From NCBI GenBank assembly GCA_030613005.1, contig JAUWMV010000024.1, forward strand, positions 1 through 33,678: a stretch of 33,678 bases of DNA. The letters run 5' to 3'. The translations under genes and the position numbers were made by a program. A model generated the notes under the pieces. That model was given only the letters and a program-made list of their open reading frames with translations, did not search any database and was not told the DNA's origin. Below are positions 25,363 to 32,710 of the stretch, in pieces. The DNA is from a bacterium. Its GTDB lineage: Bacteria; UBP14; UBA6098; B30-G16. Numbering within the stretch: the stretch's first letter is position 1; every line of letters starts with the position of its first letter.

Positions 25363-27744
25363 ATGAAGTTTATTTATTTGCTTGTTATTCTTTCAATTAT
25401 GGCATCTTTTGCCATAATAAACGCTGAGGACGTTGAGGTTAGGACGTCCTACGACTCACAAGATAGGGTTAAACTAATTAATCCGACCGGAAACTTATAT
25501 AAACCTTGGGAAAGACCAAAAGATGCTCCAAGATTCTTAAAAAATGCTGCAACTATCGAATATGGTACGTTTCATAAAACACCTTATCAAGATTGTGTTG
25601 TTGAAACTCTTGGTGCCACGAAGTATGATATGCAGCATAACACGACTGTAGGTAGAAATATTGTTATGGATTATGAGGGTGGAATTCATGTGAGTTGGAT
25701 GTGGTGTAAGGATACTATAAGAATTTGGGAGGATCGTTTTATTTATTATAACTATATCTCACCAACTGGTGAAGTTTATTTTAAACCACCGGGAAGCAAT
25801 TTATTTCAATATGGCACAAGAATTAGTCTGGGCGCTAAGGCAGGATATACAAATATAACTTTTACAAGATTACCGTGTATGAGCGATACTACAGTCATTC
25901 TTAGTGTTCCATTTATTTCATATCATTATACTCATTCAACATTGCCAGGTCATGATTACCATTCAGAGGTTTCTTGGGATTGTGCATGGAGAATGTTTGG
26001 TTGTTTCGGAGGTGGTAGAGGTGGTTTTGCTATAAGCGAGCCTGGAGGAATGGGAGGTATGCCCTGGGCATATACAGATTCTCCCGAGCCTAACGGATAT
26101 TTTCCAGATGTAACATCATGCCATGAAATTGAACATCTTGTCGCAATTTGGCCTAAGATCGATGCCGATGATGAAGGTAATATATTTGTTGTAGCATCAC
26201 CATCAGAGCATGACACAGTGTGTGGTATACCCGTCCCAAACTATGTTGTTTTCTGGTCTGGGAGTCCAGAATATAATCTTGATGGTAAAATTGAGAAGTA
26301 TGATTACTATGGACCCCAATTAATCGACTTTTCATATAGCATCGATGTAGATATCGTTGTTAACCGCATTACTAATCAAATTGCTGTGGCTACATATTCA
26401 CTATATGATACATTTGATTGTTTCCCGGGTGATCCCGATGCTCACTTCTTCTCTCTCGATTTTATATTACGGACATCTGATGACGCTGGAACCACATGGA
26501 CACCTCGAGAATATGTATTCGGTCATGGTGGGCTACCACCTACACCTGCAGATTTCGATACATCTTACTTTGCTGGAGTTTTTTGGGACACTTTGCCGAG
26601 TGGAGATACAATTCATTTAGCTCGAATATTAGAAATTGTGGGGACATGGCGACCTATGTGGCATAGTCAAAGCGATGTGAGTATTACTTATGATAAAGAT
26701 GGATATATACATATGGCTTTCTCTGCATGTAAAGCAGTTTCATTAGATACGCTTAATCCCTGCTCTTTAAGAATAGAAAGCGGTGGTGGCATACTTTACT
26801 GGAATTCAAGAGACAAGGAGATAAGAGTTGTTTCGTCCCGGTTCCGTCCTCCACGACCTTCCTGGGTTGAGTTTAAAATTAACGATCCATCTATAAGATA
26901 TGTCGGGGAAATGATGACAACTGTAAGACCTTCAATATCTGTTGATGACAGTGATTATATTTACATAGTTTGGGAACAGGCTTGGCCTATGTATTATACC
27001 TATTATGATTCTCTTATAACTTTTGTTAATGACCATCTAGATGATACCTTAACAGATGCGCAAATGGACACTGTGGGAGTAATGTTCGATTCAGCTTTAT
27101 CACCCGGAAACGGATATTTAGATATGAGCGATCTCCCGGATCTCGTCGCAAATTACGATATAATGGGGTCGAGATCCAAGGATGGTGGTATGACATGGTT
27201 ACCAATACCTTTAAATATAACTAATTCTCATGCTGGAGCTTGTACAGCAGGACACTGCTTTGGTGAAATCGACATATCCCAAACCCGGATTACTGATGAG
27301 TATTTACACATTTTTGCAGTTCAGGATTTGGATGCTGGTAAGTTGCTAAAATATCGCACCGATTCCTTAAATGGTGCAGTTACGGTGAATCCAATTATTT
27401 ATATTAAAGTACCGAAATGGGTTTTTGATGATGATATTAAAGAATATCCCACAGCTTCTATACCAGAAAAACCATCGTTGGTTAAGGCATATCCTAATCC
27501 GTTTAATACTTCAATAAACCTTGAGTGGACTGTGCCTGTGGCTGGCGATGTAAAAGTTGAAATAATCGATATAAAAGGACATGTGATTAAAGAGATATAC
27601 AGTGGCAAGTCTCATCCAGGAAAATTCAATGCAGTTTGGGATGGAAAAGATGGTGAAGATGAGCCAATGCCATCTGGAATATACATATTCCGAATGAAAG
27701 CCGAAAATGCTGAGGATTCACAGAAGATACATTTAATCAAGTAA
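25363..27744 (+). CDS. Secreted beta-propeller-like protein with FlgD-like C-terminal domain
   Basis: A 793-residue exported protein. Residues 1-21 are a signal peptide (cleavage near INAED). The middle has repeated short motifs of an aspartate-rich turn followed by an aromatic strand: DYEGGIHVSWMW, DADDEGNIFVVAS, YDKDGYIHMAFSA, VDDSDYIYIVWEQ. These are spaced like blades of a sialidase/BNR-type propeller. Glycine-rich GGGRGGFAISEPGGMGGM lies near residue 220. From about residue 700, 'VKAYPNPFNTSINLEW' opens a FlgD-like C-terminal domain ending in IYIFRMKAENAEDSQKIHLIK, as in the protein at the left edge; this probably marks sorting or anchoring. No catalytic triad was recognised, so enzymatic activity is not claimed. 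AGGAGGGG precedes ATG 25363. It is a single-gene unit with its own promoter and terminator. Confidence 0.87.
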   Translation: MKFIYLLVILSIMASFAIINAEDVEVRTSYDSQDRVKLINPTGNLYKPWERPKDAPRFLKNAATIEYGTFHKTPYQDCVVETLGATKYDMQHNTTVGRNIVMDYEGGIHVSWMWCKDTIRIWEDRFIYYNYISPTGEVYFKPPGSNLFQYGTRISLGAKAGYTNITFTRLPCMSDTTVILSVPFISYHYTHSTLPGHDYHSEVSWDCAWRMFGCFGGGRGGFAISEPGGMGGMPWAYTDSPEPNGYFPDVTSCHEIEHLVAIWPKIDADDEGNIFVVASPSEHDTVCGIPVPNYVVFWSGSPEYNLDGKIEKYDYYGPQLIDFSYSIDVDIVVNRITNQIAVATYSLYDTFDCFPGDPDAHFFSLDFILRTSDDAGTTWTPREYVFGHGGLPPTPADFDTSYFAGVFWDTLPSGDTIHLARILEIVGTWRPMWHSQSDVSITYDKDGYIHMAFSACKAVSLDTLNPCSLRIESGGGILYWNSRDKEIRVVSSRFRPPRPSWVEFKINDPSIRYVGEMMTTVRPSISVDDSDYIYIVWEQAWPMYYTYYDSLITFVNDHLDDTLTDAQMDTVGVMFDSALSPGNGYLDMSDLPDLVANYDIMGSRSKDGGMTWLPIPLNITNSHAGACTAGHCFGEIDISQTRITDEYLHIFAVQDLDAGKLLKYRTDSLNGAVTVNPIIYIKVPKWVFDDDIKEYPTASIPEKPSLVKAYPNPFNTSINLEWTVPVAGDVKVEIIDIKGHVIKEIYSGKSHPGKFNAVWDGKDGEDEPMPSGIYIFRMKAENAEDSQKIHLIK

Positions 27745-27788
27745 TCGTTTCTGGATTCTGAAGCAGACAATATCGATTGCTATTTTTT

Positions 27789-27813
27789 AGCCCCCGAAAG
27801 GGGGCTTTTTTAT
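27789..27813 (+). terminator. Rho-independent terminator
   Basis: AGCCCCC (27789-27795) pairs perfectly with GGGGGCT (27800-27806) around a GAAA tetraloop, followed by TTTTTTAT. The minus-strand reading is followed by A residues, so it serves the plus-strand gene only, not ispD. Confidence 0.95.
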
Positions 27814-27884
27814 ACAAAGAATTTTATGTATATATAGAATTATTTTTAAGTAGAATTTGCATAGGGAAATACAAATAATATTGA

Positions 27885-28580
27885 CTATAAATCCTGAATA
27901 ATATTGTAAATAGCCTTAGCTATTTCGAGATCTTGGGGAACAGTTATTTTAATATTCATTTCAGTGCCCAACACTATATGTGGTTTTATTCCCAGTTGTT
28001 CTATTGCAGACGCATCATCGGTAAAATTATATTTTTTCTTCATCGCTTTTCGAATTAAACCATATTTAAATCCCTGTGGTGTTTGTGCTCGCCAAAGATC
28101 ATTTCTGTCCACTGTTTCAATGATTTCATTGTTTTCTGTAACACGTTTGAGAGTATCGACTACAGGAATAGCGACAACTGCAGCGGAATGCTTTTCTGCT
28201 GATTTAGCACATTTATCGAAAATCTCGGGGGGACAAAATGGTCGAGCGCCATCGTGAATTAAAATAATTTCATCAGGTGTGACTTTATTATTAAAATACT
28301 CGATGCCTTTTCGAACTGAATCCGCTCGTTCCTCACCGCCAACAATAGTTTGAATGAATTTTTGCACCCCATATTTTATTCCAAGTTCAGTATAGTTTTG
28401 AATATTATTTACTGAAGAAACAATAATAAAGCCTTTTGCGGTGCTCCTAACTACGTTAATAATTGCATGTGCAAGCACTGGTCGGTCGTGGATTTTGCAG
28501 AGTAATTTGTCGTCGTTTGGACCGAAACGCTTGCTACTGCCTGCGGCGACTATAATTACATAATAGTTGAAGGAAGTCAT
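27885..28580 (-). CDS. ispD: 2-C-methyl-D-erythritol 4-phosphate cytidylyltransferase
   Basis: The third enzyme of the MEP isoprenoid pathway, joining CTP and MEP to give CDP-ME. Its 231 residues match the family. Motifs are VAAGSSKRFG (11-20, nucleotide loop), IHDGARPFC (D110), RAQTPQGFKY and FTDDASAIE, followed by a short C-terminal helix with DLEIAKAI. All expected catalytic residues appear present. Three bases separate its start from the preceding gene's stop, so it belongs to the rlmN-tig-ricT-ispD set. No recognisable terminator follows on the minus strand. Confidence 0.96.
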   Translation of the reverse strand: MTSFNYYVIIVAAGSSKRFGPNDDKLLCKIHDRPVLAHAIINVVRSTAKGFIIVSSVNNIQNYTELGIKYGVQKFIQTIVGGEERADSVRKGIEYFNNKVTPDEIILIHDGARPFCPPEIFDKCAKSAEKHSAAVVAIPVVDTLKRVTENNEIIETVDRNDLWRAQTPQGFKYGLIRKAMKKKYNFTDDASAIEQLGIKPHIVLGTEMNIKITVPQDLEIAKAIYNIIQDL

Positions 28581-28583
28581 AAT

Positions 28584-29519
28584 TTATTTTTTATTGGGAT
28601 TTTTTCCCTTTTTATTGTTGGCTGTGCTCGAGATCCATTTTTTTAAAAATTCTTTATCAGGATTAAATGTTTTCTTGAAATCGATTAGATTCATAACATG
28701 TATATCATCTGAATCCTCATACTTTATCGAAATCTGCCCCTTGAAATAATTAACATTGATTATATGAATTTTCTCGTTATCTGTGGTGTCAAACACATCG
28801 CCGACTTTGGGATATTTTTTCTCGACCTCGTCGTAAAAATTCATTTCATAAGCCAAACAGCACATAAGCCGTTCGCAAACACCTGAAATTTTGGATGGAT
28901 TAACCGAAAGATTTTGTAAGCGAGCCATTTGAGTCGATATGGGCATGAATGATTTGAGGAACGTTGAACAGCATAAAGGCATACCGCATGGACCTAATCC
29001 GCCAAATTTTTTTGCTTCGTCTCTAACACCAATCTGACGAAGTTCGATGCGAGTACGGTATATTGCTGCTAAATCTTTTACTAACTCTCTAAAGTCGATC
29101 CTTTCTCCAGCAGTGAAATAGATTGTGAGTTTGTTACCATCAAACTGGTATTCTGCATCGATAAGTTTCATGGGGAGTCCACGGAATACAACAAGTTCCT
29201 CACATGTTTGTACCACTTCAGTTTCCTTTTCACGTATTTCTCTAATTGTATTAATCTCATTTTCAGTAGCAATTCTTAAGATTTCCAGTGGATACTTGTG
29301 CTGTGAGCAACTCTTAAAAATGTCTTGAGAAATTTTTGAAAAAATTCTCCCCATATCGCGACCTCGTTCAGCCTGTACAAGAACCAATGTAAAGTGCTCA
29401 ATTGGAAGATGATTCCTATCTATGTAATAGTCGATTCGCTTATTCTTAAACTCTACGACATAGTAGTCTGGATTAGGTGTTGAACTTTTAGATTTTTTTT
29501 TATAGTTTTCAAATGCCAT
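28584..29519 (-). CDS. ricT: PSP1-domain protein (RicT/YaaT family)
   Basis: A 311-residue cytoplasmic PSP1-domain protein. The N-terminal half (FKNKRIDYYIDRNHLPIEHF; FSKISQDIFKSCSQHKYPLEI) and the cysteine-rich core CGMPLCCSTFL ... GVCERLMCCLAYE match RicT. In Bacillus it forms the iron-sulphur Y-complex with RicA and RicF that assists RNase Y and mRNA processing. Older names such as 'stage 0 sporulation protein' are misleading here. ATG 29519 is chosen: GGGAG lies eight bases upstream and overlaps the tig stop. An in-frame ATG at 29588 lies inside tig and has no Shine-Dalgarno. ricA and ricF were not seen in the window. Confidence 0.92.
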   Translation of the reverse strand: MAFENYKKKSKSSTPNPDYYVVEFKNKRIDYYIDRNHLPIEHFTLVLVQAERGRDMGRIFSKISQDIFKSCSQHKYPLEILRIATENEINTIREIREKETEVVQTCEELVVFRGLPMKLIDAEYQFDGNKLTIYFTAGERIDFRELVKDLAAIYRTRIELRQIGVRDEAKKFGGLGPCGMPLCCSTFLKSFMPISTQMARLQNLSVNPSKISGVCERLMCCLAYEMNFYDEVEKKYPKVGDVFDTTDNEKIHIINVNYFKGQISIKYEDSDDIHVMNLIDFKKTFNPDKEFLKKWISSTANNKKGKNPNKK

Positions 29520-29520
29520 A

Positions 29521-30894
29521 TTAATCGCTCCCGTTTTCTTTTGACAGAGTCGGTTTTTCAACTGCGTCTTCGCTTTTTTCAGCAACATTTTCGGTTGATT
29601 CAGTTAATTCTGGTTTCATGAGTTTGGAATCCTTTTGTTTCTCTGGTTCTTTGTCTTTTATCGAGCACGTAGATAGAGCAAGTTCGAGAACTTTTTTTCT
29701 CATAAGTGATTTCCTTAAATCCTCGATGCTCGAGGAATCTTGTTTCATACGTTCGATCGCCTGATTTGGGTCGATCTTCTGTTCAGTTGAGAATTTTCTT
29801 ATTTCATCATCCACTGCAGAATCGTCGACAGTGATTTTTTCGACTTCAGCGATCTTCTCTGCCAAAAACTCGAAGGCTATTTGCTGTTTGATACTTTTCT
29901 CTATTTCAGTTCTGAGTTTTTCTATATGTTCCGTATCAATTTGCATATTTCCAAGTTGCTGAGATATGAATCTGTCGATGCGTATTTGAAGATATTTTTC
30001 AGGAACCTCAACAGGATTTGCTTCCACAATGGATTTTATCGCTAACTCTTCTAATAAGTTCTGATTTTCTCTCGACTTTTGAATTCGTATATAATCTTCA
30101 ATTTCTTTTCGAAGGTTTTGTTCAGTATAGTCTTCAGGTTTCCCAATTTCTTTGAAAAAATCTGGACCCAAAATAGGAATTTTCTGCTCCATAACTTTGA
30201 CGATTTCAATTTCGAACTTTCCGCTTCTCCCTCTGAATCTACGGTCTGGGAAAGATTCTGGAAATTCTTTTTCAATTGAAATTTTATCACCAACATTAGC
30301 ATTTATAAGTTCTTGAAACTTCAAGGCATACTCCGGATCATCCAATGGAATCAAGACTCTAACGGGTTCTTCGTTCTCTCTGGAAAACATAACCTCAACG
30401 TAGTTATCCTCCTCAACCGCATGGGGTACGTCCTCAAGTTTAGTATTTCGGATTAAAAAATCCTGAATTTCATTATTTATTTCCTCGTCTGTAACCTCGA
30501 TTACAGGTCTGTATAACGTGAAACCCTTGTAATTGTTGAGTTTAACTTCAGGGGGGATTTCTGTGTATATCTCGACGACAAATTCTTTATTAAGTTCAAT
30601 TGGATTAAATTTTGGATCCTCAGAATAAAGAGTATTTTCCAGGAAATTGTTCTCTTCAACCGCTTTTTCAACAATTTCCTTGATGGCTTCTTCAGTAATT
30701 AGCTTTTTTATATCATCTCCGACACGGGCAATGATAATATTCCTTGGTGCTTTGCCCGGACGAAATCCTGGTATTTGCATTTGGCTCGAGTATTTATTGA
30801 GAGCTTTGTCGAATCTACTCTTAACTTCATCCGAGTCGAGGATTCCTTTTACAATTGCGGTCGCTGCTGTCGGTCTCTCAATCTGGATTTCCAT
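29521..30894 (-). CDS. tig: Trigger factor, ribosome-associated chaperone
   Basis: A 457-residue chaperone and peptidyl-prolyl isomerase at the ribosomal exit tunnel. The ribosome-docking signature GFRPGKAP lies near residues 43-50 of the N-terminal domain. The FKBP-like domain follows at about 150-245 (MFSRENEEPVRVLIPLDD ... GRSGKFEIEIVKVMEQ), weakly conserved in its active site, then the helical substrate-binding arms. The last 45 residues are a charged low-complexity tail. GGGAGGA precedes ATG 30894. The usual clpP/clpX neighbours are absent; it lies between rlmN and ricT. Confidence 0.95.
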   Translation of the reverse strand: MEIQIERPTAATAIVKGILDSDEVKSRFDKALNKYSSQMQIPGFRPGKAPRNIIIARVGDDIKKLITEEAIKEIVEKAVEENNFLENTLYSEDPKFNPIELNKEFVVEIYTEIPPEVKLNNYKGFTLYRPVIEVTDEEINNEIQDFLIRNTKLEDVPHAVEEDNYVEVMFSRENEEPVRVLIPLDDPEYALKFQELINANVGDKISIEKEFPESFPDRRFRGRSGKFEIEIVKVMEQKIPILGPDFFKEIGKPEDYTEQNLRKEIEDYIRIQKSRENQNLLEELAIKSIVEANPVEVPEKYLQIRIDRFISQQLGNMQIDTEHIEKLRTEIEKSIKQQIAFEFLAEKIAEVEKITVDDSAVDDEIRKFSTEQKIDPNQAIERMKQDSSSIEDLRKSLMRKKVLELALSTCSIKDKEPEKQKDSKLMKPELTESTENVAEKSEDAVEKPTLSKENGSD

Positions 30895-30980
30895 TTATCC
30901 TCCCGAATTATTAGATTTTGAATTTAACTATAAAAAAATACACTATAACAAGTACTATATGTATAAAAAATCGACCTGTA

Positions 30981-32039
30981 TTATTTCATAACAGATTTTG
31001 CCGCTAATTGTCCACATGCACCCGAAATGTCTTGCCCTTTCGATTTCCTTATCGTAGCCACAATTGAATTGCTCAATAAATAACTCTGAAATCTTAGCAT
31101 GTTTTTCTTAGATGTGGGCTTAAATGGCAAACCCTCCACAGTGTTAAGATTGATTAAGTTAACTTTAGCTGGTCTCCCTTTTATTAGTTTAACCACTTGA
31201 TCAGCATGAATTAACGAATCGTTGACGTTTTCTATCATGACATATTCGAATGTAACCCATCGATGCGAATAGTATGCATATTTATCTGTAAGATCGATCC
31301 AGGATGCAATAGGGTAACGTTTGTTTATGGGCATAAGTTTTGTTCTCAGTTTATCGTTTGCTGCATTAAGAGAGATTGCCAGTTTTGGTTTTAGACCGGT
31401 TTGCATCAAAGTTTTTATTCCATCTGGGATTCCTATTGTTGATATCAAAACACGTCGATGTCCTATTCCGAATCCTGTGTCAGATAGCATAACTTTCAAT
31501 GCTCTAATCACTTGCTCAAGATTATCGAGCGGTTCTCCCATGCCCATTATGACTACGTTAGTGAGCTCGACACCACTTTCACGGATGTAATCCCGAGCCA
31601 AATATAGTTGACCTATTATTTCTGTGGATGATATATTTCTATGGAAACCAAGAGTTCCAGTTGCACAAAATGTGCACTTAAATCTGCAACCCACCTGTGA
31701 TGAGATACACGCTGTATTCCTATCATTTTCTAAATCGGGAATATAAACAGTTTCAGTCAGCTCATTGTCTTCAAGTTGCATAAGAAATTTAGTAGCACCG
31801 TCGTCTGATCGAGCTACTTCTATAATTTCCGGTAAAGTTATTCTACAATTTTCCTTAAGCCATGTTCTAAGCGTTCTTGGTATATCGGTCATTATTTCCG
31901 GATCGTGAACCGAATTAGAATACAGCCATTTGGATATTTGCTTTCCTCGGAATTTCTTATGACCCAGTGCGACTAAAAGTTCACCAAGTTCCTCAGGTGG
32001 GATTCCCATTAATTCCTTTTTTTCGTTATCAATTTTCAT
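30981..32039 (-). CDS. rlmN: 23S rRNA (adenine2503-C2)-methyltransferase RlmN
   Basis: A radical SAM enzyme that methylates C2 of A2503 in 23S rRNA (and A37 in some tRNAs). The cluster motif is CRFKCTFC (C118, C122, C125); the methyl-carrier and partner cysteines are C111 (CISSQVGC) and C342 (GACGQLA). VIMGMGEPLDNL and FEYVMIENVNDS also match. The 352-residue length is typical. ATG 32039 lacks a Shine-Dalgarno. An in-frame ATG at 32009 has AAGGA four bases upstream, but would remove residues that appear to correspond to the conserved N-terminal segment, so the longer form is kept. It is divergent from tRNA-Gly and is the first gene of the minus-strand set. Confidence 0.96.
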   Translation of the reverse strand: MKIDNEKKELMGIPPEELGELLVALGHKKFRGKQISKWLYSNSVHDPEIMTDIPRTLRTWLKENCRITLPEIIEVARSDDGATKFLMQLEDNELTETVYIPDLENDRNTACISSQVGCRFKCTFCATGTLGFHRNISSTEIIGQLYLARDYIRESGVELTNVVIMGMGEPLDNLEQVIRALKVMLSDTGFGIGHRRVLISTIGIPDGIKTLMQTGLKPKLAISLNAANDKLRTKLMPINKRYPIASWIDLTDKYAYYSHRWVTFEYVMIENVNDSLIHADQVVKLIKGRPAKVNLINLNTVEGLPFKPTSKKNMLRFQSYLLSNSIVATIRKSKGQDISGACGQLAAKSVMK

Positions 32040-32175
32040 GACAATGATAAATAACTTTATGAAGTGCCAAATTCAAGTGAAATTTAGTTTACGATGGATT
32101 ACTTTTGAATAAGACGGAATTGTGTTACTATATATAAATAATTTGACAACTCGGTGTAGGGAGATGATATTTTCG

Positions 32176-32184
32176 TGTTATAAT
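32176..32184 (+). promoter_or_regulatory. Extended -10 promoter for tRNA-Gly
   Basis: TGTTATAAT (32176-32184) is an extended -10 element (TGn + perfect TATAAT), ending 12 bases before the mature tRNA. A perfect TTGACA at 32143-32148 is 30 bases upstream, too far to pair with it; that -35 could pair with a poorer GATATT at 32166-32171 (spacing 17). Confidence 0.6.
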
Positions 32185-32195
32185 GAATATATTTT

Positions 32196-32268
32196 GCGGG
32201 TATAGCTCAGATGGTAGAGCATCAGCTTCCCAAGCTGAGGGTCGCGGGTTCGAATCCCGTTGCCCGCT
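32196..32268 (+). tRNA. tRNA-Gly (anticodon CCC)
   Basis: Acceptor stem GCGGGTA (32196-32202) pairs with TGCCCGC (32261-32267); discriminator T at 32268. The anticodon stem TCAGC/GCTGA encloses loop TTCCCAA, anticodon CCC, which reads GGG. The T-arm is CGGG-TTCGAAT-CCCG type. CCA is not encoded. The gene ends in a run of eight T that, behind the acceptor/T-stems, may serve as a simple terminator. Confidence 0.95.
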
Positions 32269-32285
32269 TTTTTTTGTATATATAA

Positions 32286-32467
32286 TATGCGGACGATATT
32301 AGTGATATTCTCAAATTAACCCCAATTCCACCGGAAGTAATTGATCTTGACGAGCGAATAAAAACAAAGCTTAATGAGATGTAAAAAAACTTTTTGATAG
32401 AGTCAAAGACTTAACCTATGAAGATTTATTAAAACTCGAATAATTCATTGACGAAGTAACAAAATAA
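32286..32467 (+). pseudogene. Decayed C-terminal fragment of an unrecognised gene
   Basis: Translation from 32289 reads ADDISDILKLTPIPPEVIDL then DERIKTKLNEM up to TAA at 32382, with a TAA directly upstream and no start codon. From 32378, in the next frame, VKKLFDRVKDLTYEDLLKLE runs to TAA at 32441, after which the same frame gives FIDEVTK and a stop at 32465. Joined, these pieces make a plausible charged, helical protein tail interrupted by one frameshift and one nonsense codon. The parent family was not recognised. It could instead be chance open sequence, but the amino-acid composition is protein-like throughout. Confidence 0.45.
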
Positions 32468-32578
32468 GTTAATAACTATGATAGGCATTTTAAGTGTATT
32501 CTGATTGGAAAAATGGAAAAGTATAGAGAAAGCTCTCCACAAATGCATAGGGGCGTTCCCTGGTGTGCGTCCAAAAAC

Positions 32579-32603
32579 AGGACAGACACATGGGGTCTGT
32601 CCT
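32579..32603. repeat. Perfect 9-bp inverted repeat, REP-like
   Basis: AGGACAGAC (32579-32587) is the exact reverse complement of GTCTGTCCT (32595-32603), with a 7-base loop ACATGGG. No T-run follows on either strand, so it is a poor terminator. The GGACAGAC...GTCTGTCC form resembles the palindromic repeats spread by REP-associated transposases; no transposase is in the window. Confidence 0.6.
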
Positions 32604-32659
32604 TACATGTGCGAGCATCGACAGATGACGGGCAACGAATAACGAAGCGAATAGTATAT

Positions 32660-32687
32660 TTGAGATAATAGTTGTATATTTTATATA
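32660..32687 (+). promoter_or_regulatory. Possible promoter for the repeat protein gene
   Basis: TTGAGA (32660-32665) and TATATA (32682-32687) lie 16 bases apart, 23 bases before ATG 32711. The region is AT-rich, so chance matches are likely. Confidence 0.3.
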
Positions 32688-32710
32688 ACAAATAACCAAG
32701 GAGAAATGAA

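Noticed and set aside
27789-27813. Bidirectional terminator also serving ispD
   Set aside because: On the minus strand the hairpin is followed by A residues, not T.
28584-29519. Evidence for sporulation from the 'stage 0 sporulation' family name
   Set aside because: PSP1/RicT proteins are widespread in non-sporulating bacteria; no sporulation genes are here.
32143-32171. TTGACA-N17-GATATT as the tRNA-Gly promoter
   Set aside because: The -35 is perfect but the -10 is poor; the extended -10 TGTTATAAT closer to the tRNA is a better candidate. Both could act.
32196-32268. att site of an integrated element
   Set aside because: No direct repeat of the tRNA 3' end and no integrase were found in the remaining 1.4 kb; the window may simply be too short, so this is not claimed as a feature.
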